Below, piece by piece: positions 32,156 to 40,211 of a stretch of DNA of 64,000 bases. The position numbers and the translations under genes were made by a program. The notes under the pieces were generated by a model, which worked only from the letters and a program-made list of their open reading frames with translations, made no database searches and was not told the DNA's origin. The stretch spans positions 18,663 through 82,662 of IMG/VR virus record IMGVR_UViG_3300031787_000056; one strand, 5' to 3'. This DNA is from a virus. The number at the start of each line of letters is the position of its first letter. The first letter of the stretch is position 1.

Positions 32156-33600
32156 GCTGTCTTTGCTGTGAATCGCTGGAACCGGAACTCCCGGCGCACA
32201 GGGATGTTGTTTCCCTCGCCCTTTCTGGCCTTGCACGCACAGAACAGCTGATCCTCCAGAAACATGCTGCGTGGCATATCAGCCTTGCCGCGCTCCGCAG
32301 CCAAGATACCAGCCTTGTCGATCGTGTTGGTGATGCCGATGACCGCGACCATGTTCTTGCCGAGCCCCTTGCTGATGCCGATGTCGTTGATCGTCAGTAC
32401 GCGCTTGAGCTGCGCGTCGTTGACCCCCTGCGCGAGGAGCAGCGTCGGGATCCCGGACCGGTCCGCGAACTTCACGCCGCTGTTGGCCGACTGCTCCCAG
32501 AGCATCGCCCGCTCCGAGGTGCCGCCTTGCCGCCCGCCCGACGAGACGTCCGCTACCGAGCCCAGCCAGTCGAGACACACCCAGGTCGGGTCGTGCCCCA
32601 TCCTGGTCTTGTAGATCATGCACTCCCGTTCGAGCAGCATCTGCAGATTCATCCCGTCATCCGGGGAGACTTTGTGGATGCGCGTACGCTCCAGAAACTT
32701 GGCCAGCACCTCGTCCACCTTCTTGATGCGATACATGGACGCGGGGTTGCTCATGACCGCCTGCCGGATCTGCGCCACGTTCTCGCAGTCCTGCACGATG
32801 TTGATCGGGATGCCGGCCGCATTGGACACCGTCCGTGCGGCATACTCGCGAGGTTGCAACTCCGTGGTCACGATCAGCGGCCAGCCGTGGTTGTGGCTGG
32901 CCTCCCACCACGCGCACTGCCCGGCAGCGATCGATTTCCCAGACCCGGTGCCGCCAAACATCAGGTAGCACTCGTTGGGCCCCCATCCGCCGTTCAGGCA
33001 CTCGTCCAGCCCTGTGATGCCTGTGGGGCGCCTCAGCGTACGTTCGAGGATCTGACTGCCGGCGAACGCCTGCATGGGGTCCTCCGCGCCTTCTGCGACC
33101 GCCTGGGCCGCGGCGGAGAGGGACCGCTGCATCTCGACGATCTGCCCGGGCACGTCGGGAATCACGTCCCGCCGGAGCACCAGCGCGGCTTTCTTCGCGC
33201 GGATGCTGCCATACCAGGCCTCGAAGTAGGGCCGGATGCAGTAGTGCTGCGCGCAGAACGACGGGTTCTGCATCTCCTTGATCAGATTCACCGCGCGCGC
33301 AATGATCTCGTCATCGGAGCTTTCCGTCTTCGCGGCGACCTCCAGGTAGGTGCGCAGGAACTCGTAGGTCGGCGGGCACGGCACCTGGTGCCCGATGACG
33401 TGCATGATCTTCACGGCGCTGGTCAGGGCCGCCACGATCAGCGAGTGCTCTTCCCGCTCGAAGTCATCATCCGTCACCGGGACGCTGAGCATCGCTGCGC
33501 GCATCAGCGGATCGTGCATCATCGCGTGCAGCAGGTAGAACGCGTAGGTGTCGCGGTTGTCCGCGAGCCACTGCTTCATCTCATCTGTGATCTGGGCCAT
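32152..33600 (-). CDS. DnaB-like replicative DNA helicase
   Basis: 482 residues. N-terminal helical part, then the linker TGITGLDECLNGGWGPNECY typical of DnaB/RecA-type motors, Walker A MFGGTGSGKS, Walker B TWVCLDWLGSV, and LLLAQGVNDAQ near the position of the sensor motif. Known role: 5'-3' hexameric unwinding at the fork. Works with the separate TOPRIM primase at 24067-25536 (inference). Confidence 0.85.
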   Translation of the reverse strand: MAQITDEMKQWLADNRDTYAFYLLHAMMHDPLMRAAMLSVPVTDDDFEREEHSLIVAALTSAVKIMHVIGHQVPCPPTYEFLRTYLEVAAKTESSDDEIIARAVNLIKEMQNPSFCAQHYCIRPYFEAWYGSIRAKKAALVLRRDVIPDVPGQIVEMQRSLSAAAQAVAEGAEDPMQAFAGSQILERTLRRPTGITGLDECLNGGWGPNECYLMFGGTGSGKSIAAGQCAWWEASHNHGWPLIVTTELQPREYAARTVSNAAGIPINIVQDCENVAQIRQAVMSNPASMYRIKKVDEVLAKFLERTRIHKVSPDDGMNLQMLLERECMIYKTRMGHDPTWVCLDWLGSVADVSSGGRQGGTSERAMLWEQSANSGVKFADRSGIPTLLLAQGVNDAQLKRVLTINDIGISKGLGKNMVAVIGITNTIDKAGILAAERGKADMPRSMFLEDQLFCACKARKGEGNNIPVRREFRFQRFTAKTA

Positions 33601-33602
33601 GT

Positions 33603-33803
33603 TTACGCAGCCTCCTTGATGTAGTCCGAGGCCATCTTCTCACTCACTCCGCAGAGGACGGGCGTTTGATACGCTGGCGAGCCGACGGTCTCATACACCG
33701 TGTATGTTTTGAGCAGCACGACTTTGGTGTTCGACCATTTCTTCGTGACGGGACACTGCTCCGCTTCGTAGGTTCTGTCCCGCTCGTAGGTGAGCCTCCT
33801 CAT
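33603..33803 (-). CDS. Small hypothetical protein, 66 aa
   Basis: Start at MRRLTYERDRTYEAEQCPVT with an ATGA overlap upstream and a 2-base gap to the helicase gene. Two Cys only. Unknown function. Confidence 0.6.
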   Translation of the reverse strand: MRRLTYERDRTYEAEQCPVTKKWSNTKVVLLKTYTVYETVGSPAYQTPVLCGVSEKMASDYIKEAA

Positions 33804-34417
33804 TTGGGTTGGTTCTTTCGTTTGTTGAATTGTGCAGCCACACGTTCGTAGAGCACCCCGCGGTGCGCCAGCCACTTGGTCACGCGGCGGTCGGCCGACA
33901 TCATCGCCAGGAGTTCCTGGGCCATGTAGAACATGGCCTCCGTATCCATCCGGTTGACCGCGATGAGGTAGCGCACCTCGACCGGGTAGGACGTGGCGGT
34001 GGTGACGTCGGTCACGCCGGCCCGCTCCAGCTCCTGCCGCATCCGGGTGAACTCGAAGTCGCGACGCTCCAGGAACAGCTTGGCGCTGCGCTTGTCCACC
34101 ACGACCTCGTAGGGCACCTGCAGGTAGTTGCTGAGCGCCTTGGTGAGATACTTCGACGAGAACAGCATGTTCGGCATGGGGCCGTCCGGATGCTTGTTGA
34201 ACTTGGCCCAGTCGAAGATTGCCTCCATCAGGATGTCCGGGGCGACATCCCAGTCGTGCACGACGCTCGCCATCTTCTCGATGCGCGGCAGCATCAGCGA
34301 GCGCAGGCGCCGCTCGTCCAGCTTGCCGTGGTGCCCGGCGTCCTCGAGCAGCTTGGCCTTCTGGTAGATGTAGTTGTCGAGGAGCCGCGTGACGAGGGTT
34401 GGGTCAATGTCCGGCAT
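33800..34417 (-). CDS. Hypothetical helical protein, 205 aa
   Basis: Starts MPDIDPTLVTRLLDNYIYQK; predicted all-helical, mixed charge, basic tail (RVAAQFNKRKNQPK). Being two genes upstream of the DnaB-like helicase, it could be a helicase loader, but there is no sequence proof. Confidence 0.65.
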   Translation of the reverse strand: MPDIDPTLVTRLLDNYIYQKAKLLEDAGHHGKLDERRLRSLMLPRIEKMASVVHDWDVAPDILMEAIFDWAKFNKHPDGPMPNMLFSSKYLTKALSNYLQVPYEVVVDKRSAKLFLERRDFEFTRMRQELERAGVTDVTTATSYPVEVRYLIAVNRMDTEAMFYMAQELLAMMSADRRVTKWLAHRGVLYERVAAQFNKRKNQPK

Positions 34418-34628
34418 CCTTGGTATTCTGTTTGGACCTGGTGACTTGTCCGATGTTTGCGCGGTCGAACTTTATGCGACGTTTGGCGCCGTTCGGAAAC
34501 ACTCCGTGGACTTCGAAGCGCTCGATGCGCCACGCTGGATCGTCGAAAGTTTCACGAATTCTGTCCAATGTCCGTTCGATGGTCCTGCAGTCTTTTTGTG
34601 GATCGTCTTTCATGGTGGGTGTGTTCAT
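34404..34628 (-). CDS. Small basic hypothetical protein, 74 aa
   Basis: Start taken at MNTPTMKDDPQKDCRTIERT (a second Met five codons on is possible). Overlaps its downstream neighbour by 14 bases and the 35-residue gene upstream by 4. No motif. Confidence 0.5.
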   Translation of the reverse strand: MNTPTMKDDPQKDCRTIERTLDRIRETFDDPAWRIERFEVHGVFPNGAKRRIKFDRANIGQVTRSKQNTKDAGH

Positions 34629-34732
34629 CTGCGATCCAAGAGAAGTCTGATCAGCGCTAGAAGTATCAGACACAGCAGCACGACGCCCCATATGGCCAGC
34701 TCGTAGATCTGATGATATTGTTGGTCGCTCAT
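34625..34732 (-). CDS. Single-pass membrane peptide, 35 aa
   Basis: MSDQQYHQIYELAIWG leads into one strong membrane segment (VVLLCLILLALIRLLL) and a basic end (DRR). ATGA overlap with the gene downstream. Too short to assign; small phage membrane peptides often act in lysis or exclusion. Confidence 0.55.
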   Translation of the reverse strand: MSDQQYHQIYELAIWGVVLLCLILLALIRLLLDRR

Positions 34733-34743
34733 GGGCAGTGTGA

Positions 34744-34953
34744 TTATTTGACTCCCGCAGCGAAGTGATCGCACACGCCGGATTCCTCGACTGGCAGATC
34801 GAACGCCGGCGACAACGTGCAGTGCGCACCATTGGCTCCCGGCTCCCCGGAGCAGTCGACTCCCACGAAGTGCCGGCATACTTTACAGCACTGCATACCG
34901 TCTCGGTAGTTCATCTGCCGCAGAATTAGGTCGTTTGTTGTTTGATCGAGCAT
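34744..34953 (-). CDS. Cys-rich small protein, 69 aa
   Basis: Start at MLDQTTNDLILRQMNYRDGM (34953), avoiding overlap with the gene upstream. Cys pattern CCKVC, then three more Cys near the end (CSG, HC, VCDHF) suggests metal or disulfide binding. Unknown function. Confidence 0.6.
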   Translation of the reverse strand: MLDQTTNDLILRQMNYRDGMQCCKVCRHFVGVDCSGEPGANGAHCTLSPAFDLPVEESGVCDHFAAGVK

Positions 34954-34973
34954 GATTTGGTTGGTTGGTTGAG

Positions 34974-35168
34974 TTACTTCCAAGGCACAAGGAATCGCGC
35001 CACGGCTCCTCGAGTCCTCGCGTCATTTTGACATTCGCGTTTGGTCAGCCACGGGAAAATCGCATGTCCGTCTGCGGTGGACTCGCTGTAGCCGTTGTGC
35101 CATCGGTAGCCTGGGCCGCCGGTGCCGCGTTCGACTCCTCCGCGGTAGGTGTAGATGATCTCGTTCAT
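34974..35168 (-). CDS. Small hypothetical protein, 64 aa
   Basis: Start at MNEIIYTYRGGVERGTGGPG with a 4-base overlap with the nuclease gene upstream. No motif recognised. Confidence 0.55.
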   Translation of the reverse strand: MNEIIYTYRGGVERGTGGPGYRWHNGYSESTADGHAIFPWLTKRECQNDARTRGAVARFLVPWK

Positions 35169-35983
35169 GCTGCGCCGACCAGACCCAGCAGGTCCGGCCG
35201 GAGTTTGTTGGCCCTCGGCGGAATATGCCACTTGACTGGAATTCCCAGCTCCTGCGCCAGCTGCCTGGTCAACCCGGGGAATTCGGTGTCCTTCTCCTTG
35301 CATTCAGCGAACTGCGCCCATCCCGCGGCCCATCCGCCAGCGCCATCAAGTATCGGCATGGCCACCGTGAACGCAGGCTCGTAGAACGTGCGACCCAGGC
35401 GCGCGTTGAAGTGAATCAGCACGTAGCAGTCCACGTTGAACCGGCTGCGCTTGAGCATGTGTCGCAACTGCTTCTGCTTGATCTTGTCGTTCTGGATGCG
35501 GAAGGACGGCTGGCTGCAGACCTTGGCCTCGATGATGAACTGCCGGCCGTTGGCGCGCGCACCTTCGAAGTCCGGCAGGCTCGGCACCGGCAGCCAGGCG
35601 TCGTCCACCATGCTGACCATCGTGCCGTAGCGGCCCATCGTCAGCACGCCATCCTTCTCGAGCCGCTTAGCCTCGTTCATCAGCAGCTCCTCCAGCTCCT
35701 TGCCGTTCCCGCCCAGGGTGTCGGGCGGAGAGCATGGGTCCAGCGAGGCAACGCGCTTGTGGATGAACTGCAGTATGTCGCCGAGGTCGGTCGTATCCGC
35801 GATCGGCAGCGACCGATCGTCCTCCCCGGACAGGCTGCAGACAACGACGCTGTTCAGACCCCTGAACGCTAAGGCGCCGAGGCGCAGGACGTCGCTCTCG
35901 TAGCGGAACCGCGTGTCGGACCTGAACAGGATGTCTGCGGCCTTTTCGAACAGGCTTTTCTTGGGAGCCGCAGGCTTAGCCAC
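35165..35983 (-). CDS. RecU-like PD-(D/E)XK nuclease, likely Holliday junction resolvase
   Basis: 272 residues from GTG at 35983, directly after the upstream stop. The nuclease core is SLPDFEGARANGRQFIIEAK followed by VCSQPSFRI, DKIKQKQLRHM and YVLIHFNARL. This fits the RecU order: DFxG, hydrophobic-E-x-K, then a KxxQ pair and a strand. Known role: resolving recombination intermediates before packaging. Fits the RecA, SbcCD and UvsW-like genes nearby. Confidence 0.7.
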   Translation of the reverse strand: MAKPAAPKKSLFEKAADILFRSDTRFRYESDVLRLGALAFRGLNSVVVCSLSGEDDRSLPIADTTDLGDILQFIHKRVASLDPCSPPDTLGGNGKELEELLMNEAKRLEKDGVLTMGRYGTMVSMVDDAWLPVPSLPDFEGARANGRQFIIEAKVCSQPSFRIQNDKIKQKQLRHMLKRSRFNVDCYVLIHFNARLGRTFYEPAFTVAMPILDGAGGWAAGWAQFAECKEKDTEFPGLTRQLAQELGIPVKWHIPPRANKLRPDLLGLVGAA

Positions 35984-36461
35984 GGGGCGCCTCCTCCTGC
36001 GTGAACGCTGCAATGCGCTCACCGAGCACGACCGAATACTGGTCCATGATCTTCGACTGCCGTATGAGGCGTTCCTGTTCTTCCTCTGGCAGCGTCGGAA
36101 AGACGTCTCCACGTCCGAACGCATTCAGCTTTTCGAGCTTTTCATCCAGCTCTTGTTTTTCCGCTACGACTCTCTGTTGGTAATCGGGCAGCCTCGGCCT
36201 GCGCAGCTCGTCCTCGCGCTTCACGATGTCCGCAGCCATTTCCGGCGACAGTCCGTAACCGATCGCGGCCATCGGTGCGATGCTCAGCGGCCTGAGATAC
36301 GGCGGGAGCTCTGCCGGACAATTCTCGCAGTTCCAGAACCACCACTGTTCATACAAGCTCTGAGGGGTGGCGTGCTGGTAGGTGATTCCCAAGCTTTTCA
36401 TCACCTCTTGCGGGTGAGCGGCAGGACCGTCCTGCATGATGAAGCGTAGATGTTGTGTCAT
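35976..36461 (-). CDS. Hypothetical protein, 161 aa
   Basis: Starts MTQHLRFIMQDGPAAHPQEV. A CENCP motif lies near residue 45; the C-terminal half is a probable coiled coil (VVAEKQELDEKLEKLNAFGR). Between the UvsW-like and RecU-like genes; the function is not recognised. Confidence 0.65.
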   Translation of the reverse strand: MTQHLRFIMQDGPAAHPQEVMKSLGITYQHATPQSLYEQWWFWNCENCPAELPPYLRPLSIAPMAAIGYGLSPEMAADIVKREDELRRPRLPDYQQRVVAEKQELDEKLEKLNAFGRGDVFPTLPEEEQERLIRQSKIMDQYSVVLGERIAAFTQEEAPRG

Positions 36462-36480
36462 GTTTTTATAGATGTGCCGT

Positions 36481-37992
36481 CTATCCGACGGCGGGTGTTG
36501 TAGCCGCAGTTTGTTCGTAAGCCCCCAGCACGATTTCTCGCGCGCGCTCAGACGTCGCCACGAACTCGATGTCGTAGCCGATCTCCTCGTATGCTTTGTG
36601 CCGCGCCCAGCACTCCCCGATGATGCCGGAGTATGGAGGGTTGCTGCGCGTCTCCTGCTCCGCGTCGCGGCACTCGAACATGAAGTCGACCATCACGCCG
36701 TAATTCTTGCCGGGGCGGCACTGCAGCAGCCGGCCCGGCTTCTGAATCGCCGTCGTGTTCGCCCCGCCGCCGGCCAGATTCACCACCACCTTCAGGTCCG
36801 GAAAAGTCAGCCCCTGCACGTAGATGTTGCTCGCGAGCACGCGGATGATTGAGCCGTCGGCAATCCTGCGTGTGACGCTGTCGCGCTCTTTGTCCGTCAT
36901 GCGTTTGGCCATGGCGATGGTGCCCCACGGCGGCATGGCGTGCTCGAGGTAGAACTCGGCTTGCTTCTCGTCGCGGATGAACGCCATGGTCTGCCAGTCC
37001 TGCGGAATCACCTCGTCCACGATCTTCTTCACCAGCGCCGCGGTGCGGGAGGATTCAGTCAGCAGCCGCTGATACACCACCGCGCGGTCCACCATGCGCC
37101 CCGGCACAGTGTCCTTGCTGAACGGGATCTTCACGAAGATGACCTTCAGCGGCGAGATGGCACCCCAGGCGACGGCCTCGCGGTAGGTGACGTTCGAGAT
37201 CACCGGCCCGATGATCCCCTCGATCAGACGGTCCTTCTTGTCGAACCGGCCTTTCAGCGTGGCGCCGAACCCATACTTCCGGGCACGGACGAACGCGGTC
37301 ACCTTGGGCATGCGCTCATCCGACACCACTGCGTGCGGCTCGTCGATGATCAGCAGCTCGGTCGCGTCCGGATCCATCTTGTCCAGCGAGTCGACGGAGC
37401 AGATCGTGATGTCGTCCGACTGCTTGGAGTTGCGGCTGCCGGTGTAGACTCCTTTGATCTCGCGCCCAGGAATGGCATCCTTGAAGTGCGCGAAGAGCTG
37501 CTTGCACAAGTCCACGCCGGGGGCGGTGATCACCGTCATCGCCTTCGGGAACGCTTTGCAGATGGCGGACATTCCAAAACTTTTCCCAAATCTGGTTGGA
37601 GCGCCGATCAAGCCGGAGTCGCCGCACATCAGAGCGTCCATGATCCAGCGCTTCTGGAACCCGCGCAGCCCTGGCAGGGCTGTCAGGAAGTTCGGATGGT
37701 CCAGCACCTTTGGGCGCACATCCTGCACGACCACCGTGTGTCCCAGCTCGACGAGATGCTGCCGTAAAACTTTCCAGAAGCCCTGATGGCTGAGCAGCGC
37801 CGCCCGCCCATCCACGGAGGTCATGTTGAACATCGGCTCCGTGATTGTCTCGAACCTCGTGCGACCGCGATCGAAAATCATCTCGCGGTATTGCAGGGTC
37901 AGGAATTCCCGCACGAGCGGATGGTCTGGCAGCACAGTCAGGCCGCCTTCGTCCCTGGCTATGACGAAATGGGTAGATTCATTCTTCTTCAC
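36481..37992 (-). CDS. UvsW-like superfamily 2 helicase
   Basis: 503 residues. Motifs: LRGFQKRWIMDAL (Q/I region), Walker A GAPTRFGKS (near 145), VITAPGVDLCKQL (Ia), DEPH box LLIIDEPHAVV, GFGATLKGR (motif III; SAT replaced by GAT), and a C-terminal half with VLASNIYVQGLTFP and QKPGRLLQCRPGK (motif VI). This is the layout of T4 UvsW and related annealing/branch-migration helicases. Confidence 0.85.
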   Translation of the reverse strand: MKKNESTHFVIARDEGGLTVLPDHPLVREFLTLQYREMIFDRGRTRFETITEPMFNMTSVDGRAALLSHQGFWKVLRQHLVELGHTVVVQDVRPKVLDHPNFLTALPGLRGFQKRWIMDALMCGDSGLIGAPTRFGKSFGMSAICKAFPKAMTVITAPGVDLCKQLFAHFKDAIPGREIKGVYTGSRNSKQSDDITICSVDSLDKMDPDATELLIIDEPHAVVSDERMPKVTAFVRARKYGFGATLKGRFDKKDRLIEGIIGPVISNVTYREAVAWGAISPLKVIFVKIPFSKDTVPGRMVDRAVVYQRLLTESSRTAALVKKIVDEVIPQDWQTMAFIRDEKQAEFYLEHAMPPWGTIAMAKRMTDKERDSVTRRIADGSIIRVLASNIYVQGLTFPDLKVVVNLAGGGANTTAIQKPGRLLQCRPGKNYGVMVDFMFECRDAEQETRSNPPYSGIIGECWARHKAYEEIGYDIEFVATSERAREIVLGAYEQTAATTPAVG

Positions 37993-38578
37993 TTAGGTTT
38001 GCAAATTGTTCATCGGCCTGCGCCGGCGACTCCAGCAGCAGATCGCCGCTGGGTTCTTTTTCGTCCACAGAGCGCAGCTCGAACCGTCCGTAATCACGCG
38101 CGTGTCCCCACTCGGATATCCCGAGATGCGCGCCGATATGCAGCAGCATCTCGTCGAACTCTTGCTCATCGGGCGCCCGGGTGAATCGTCCTCCGCCGTC
38201 AGTGTTCGGAGGGATGTGCTTGGACAGAGTGAACTGCACGTCGAGCGTCTGCCCGGCGGACAGCGCCTCGAACTTTTCCGTCAGCATCTGTCCCGCGCGC
38301 TTGAACTTTCGGTTGTAGGCCGACGTGCGCTTCACTGAATACCAGCGGCAGGGGATGATGGCACTCACAGCCACGTCACTCAGGTGCAGCGCGTCGCGGG
38401 CCTCCAGGAACGCCCACTCCCATCGCGGCATGTCCATGTAGATGTAGCAGCGATCTGGATCGCACCCCTGCGGAGGCTTCAGCACGCGGTTGAACACCCG
38501 CTTCGGGTCTTTGCGGTCGTTGTTGTGTTTCGCCGCGAGCAGCGGAGTGAGGAGACGAAGACGTCGGTTAATCAGCAT
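37979..38578 (-). CDS. Hypothetical protein, 199 aa
   Basis: Start at MLINRRLRLLTPLLAAKHNN. Ends in an acidic tail (ADEQFANLSEEE). A 25-residue leader frame overlaps its start. Some features (VSAIIPCRWYSVKRT) suggest a small beta-barrel fold, but no family is recognised. Overlaps the helicase gene by 14 bases. Confidence 0.65.
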   Translation of the reverse strand: MLINRRLRLLTPLLAAKHNNDRKDPKRVFNRVLKPPQGCDPDRCYIYMDMPRWEWAFLEARDALHLSDVAVSAIIPCRWYSVKRTSAYNRKFKRAGQMLTEKFEALSAGQTLDVQFTLSKHIPPNTDGGGRFTRAPDEQEFDEMLLHIGAHLGISEWGHARDYGRFELRSVDEKEPSGDLLLESPAQADEQFANLSEEE

Positions 38579-38645
38579 GGTGGCAATCGTTGAGCAACTG
38601 GCGCAATCTGGCAAGGCCCATGTAGGCGTTCTGTAGGCGTAACAT
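38568..38645 (-). CDS. Possible 25-aa leader peptide overlapping the next gene
   Basis: MLRLQNAYMGLARLRQLL and seven more residues, starting at ATG 38645 and ending inside the first codons of the 199-residue gene. The leader overlaps two of the TGTAGGCGT repeats. It may couple translation; evidence is position only. Confidence 0.3.
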   Translation of the reverse strand: MLRLQNAYMGLARLRQLLNDCHHAD

Positions 38646-38682
38646 TTTAACCGCCTGGACTTTGTGGGCGTCCTGTAGGCGT
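38621..38682. repeat. Four phased 9-bp repeats, TGTAGGCGT
   Basis: Copies at 38621-38629, 38632-38640, 38663-38671 (one mismatch, TGTGGGCGT) and 38674-38682. Pairs are 11 bp apart and the two pairs 42 bp apart, so all lie on one face of the helix. Direct phased repeats next to a gene start suggest an operator or iteron bound by a protein. Confidence 0.7.
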
Positions 38683-38700
38683 GCTAGGTAAACAACGAGA

Positions 38701-38728
38701 AGCGGCGGCCCCTTTCGGAGCCGCCGCT
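38701..38728 (-). terminator. 9-bp GC hairpin with TTTACC tail
   Basis: Arms 38701-38709 and 38720-38728 with a 10-base loop, right after the stop (38731) of the 102-residue gene. Minus-strand tail CGTTGTTTACC belongs to the shared family. Confidence 0.6.
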
Positions 38729-38730
38729 GG

Positions 38731-39039
38731 CTAGTTCTGAATTCGTTCTGCGTCCCACATCCGCTGCTGAGCGCAACGCTTGTCCCACGCGACGCGGTCG
38801 TAATAGACATCGATCATGTCGACGGACAAACGCTGGTCCACTATGAATGACAGACCACACAGAGCATTGAAGAACCTGTCGGTGCGCGACGGCAGGTGGT
38901 GCTCCAACCTCAGAATGTCTTCCGCCTGCGAGCTGATCGCTGTCCCGACCGGCGATGCCGCGGGACGCTCAGCCGCAAGCATCGCGGCGAGCGCGCCACC
39001 AAAGTCAGACCCGGGACTCGTGGTGAATGTCCCTGTCAT
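38731..39039 (-). CDS. Hypothetical protein, 102 aa
   Basis: Start MTGTFTTSPGSDFGGALAAM with an ATGA overlap upstream. The C-terminal half is helical with several Arg/Asp pairs. Followed by the terminator hairpin. Function unknown. Confidence 0.65.
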   Translation of the reverse strand: MTGTFTTSPGSDFGGALAAMLAAERPAASPVGTAISSQAEDILRLEHHLPSRTDRFFNALCGLSFIVDQRLSVDMIDVYYDRVAWDKRCAQQRMWDAERIQN

Positions 39040-39488
39040 GGTAGCGCCTTCGTGGTCGACTGCGCCGGAAGCGCCAGTCCGGCAAATCCGCGTTCCTTCA
39101 GCGTCTCGTAGAGCGTCGCTCCCGACGCATCCTGCGCATACGGCAAGAAGACCTGCTCGAGTTCCGCCAGCCCGGCGCTCACCAGCGCCAACTGCGCGGC
39201 GAGCCAGTCTTTCACGATGCGCCACGCAACGCGCGATGCCTGCTCGCGTGTCTTCAGTTTGGGAGTGACGTTCTGCCGCACAAGCACCTGATATATCCTC
39301 GTCGCGTTTGCTGGCAAACGAAAACTCATCAGTCCCGCCGCCGTCTGAATCCGGAAGCTCAGAGCGACCAGCACGCCGTCGGCATACTCGGTCATCACAG
39401 CCTGCGCCTTGGCCTCCACGAGCATGGCCTGGATCTCCGTCGCCGTCTTCGCCGCAGCAATCTGCGTAGTATAATTCAGGATGGGCAT
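39036..39488 (-). CDS. Hypothetical protein, 150 aa
   Basis: Start MPILNYTTQIAAAKTATEIQ, chosen because a clear Shine-Dalgarno (AAGGAG) lies four bases before this ATG; 21 more in-frame codons exist upstream. Helical, Ala-rich. A similar phrase (TQIAAAKTATEIQAML) is seen in many phage proteins of unknown function. Confidence 0.7.
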   Translation of the reverse strand: MPILNYTTQIAAAKTATEIQAMLVEAKAQAVMTEYADGVLVALSFRIQTAAGLMSFRLPANATRIYQVLVRQNVTPKLKTREQASRVAWRIVKDWLAAQLALVSAGLAELEQVFLPYAQDASGATLYETLKERGFAGLALPAQSTTKALP

Positions 39489-39591
39489 ACGTCTCCTTCG
39501 CCGTTCGCCGCTCGCCGCGTCGAATTTTTCCTGCTCATCGTCGTCCCGCACCCCACCGCCGCCGCCACCGACTGCTTTGGCTGTCCTTCGA

Positions 39592-39849
39592 TCATAGTTT
39601 TTCCTCCCCGTGTCGTTGAGCTACGTCGTCAGCCGACAACTCGCGTTTCTTTTTCTGCACCCATTTACACCCAGAGAAGTGCCCGCTGAGGGTGCCGTTG
39701 ATTTGCGGGTCGCTCGCGCCACAAGAGCAGCAACGATAATACGGATTGCCGCCGCCTATTGGCTCGTTCGGGTAGTCGTGATATGGTCCGTAGTCGGCTA
39801 ACCCGTCAGTGCAGCCGACGATGCCTTCGGTTTTAATTCGGTCGCTCAT
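39592..39849 (-). CDS. Small Cys-rich protein, 85 aa
   Basis: Starts MSDRIKTEGIVGCTDGLADY; CCSCG and a later Cys in FSGCKW suggest metal binding. ATGA overlap upstream. Unknown. Confidence 0.6.
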   Translation of the reverse strand: MSDRIKTEGIVGCTDGLADYGPYHDYPNEPIGGGNPYYRCCSCGASDPQINGTLSGHFSGCKWVQKKKRELSADDVAQRHGEEKL

Positions 39850-40211
39850 GGTAGTTTGTTCCCTTCGGTTGCAGCAGCCGACGCGCCGCTTCCGGCATCG
39901 CGGCTGACTTCTGCGATATGCGGCTGATCCAGTTCAGGATCGTCCACGGCGGGCGACTCCATCATCGCCACCACTTCTTTCAGGAACGCCAGCAGTTCGC
40001 CCGGAGTCTCTAGTGGGCTGGACGTTGATACTCCGAGCAGCAGCCTGCCGCTCACTCGCATTTCCACGCGCCGCATATCCAGGGCATGGAGCGAAGCGGC
40101 TTCCTGTGTGTCGTTTTCGGTTTCAGTTTTCATAAAGTTAGTGCTGCGATTCACGGTCTCGCCGCGCGCGACCAGGAACGCCGTCGCCAGATTTGGAATC
40201 TCCGTGTCCAT
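39846..40211 (-). CDS. Hypothetical protein, 121 aa
   Basis: Start MDTEIPNLATAFLVARGETV, one base overlapping the SbcC-like stop. The middle (DMRRVEMRVSGRLLLGVST) is beta-like and the rest polar. Unknown. Confidence 0.6.
   Translation of the reverse strand: MDTEIPNLATAFLVARGETVNRSTNFMKTETENDTQEAASLHALDMRRVEMRVSGRLLLGVSTSSPLETPGELLAFLKEVVAMMESPAVDDPELDQPHIAEVSRDAGSGASAAATEGNKLP

Noticed and set aside
39465-39476. Perfect TATAAT box on the plus strand
   Set aside because: Inside a minus-strand gene, with no -35 box and no plus-strand gene downstream.
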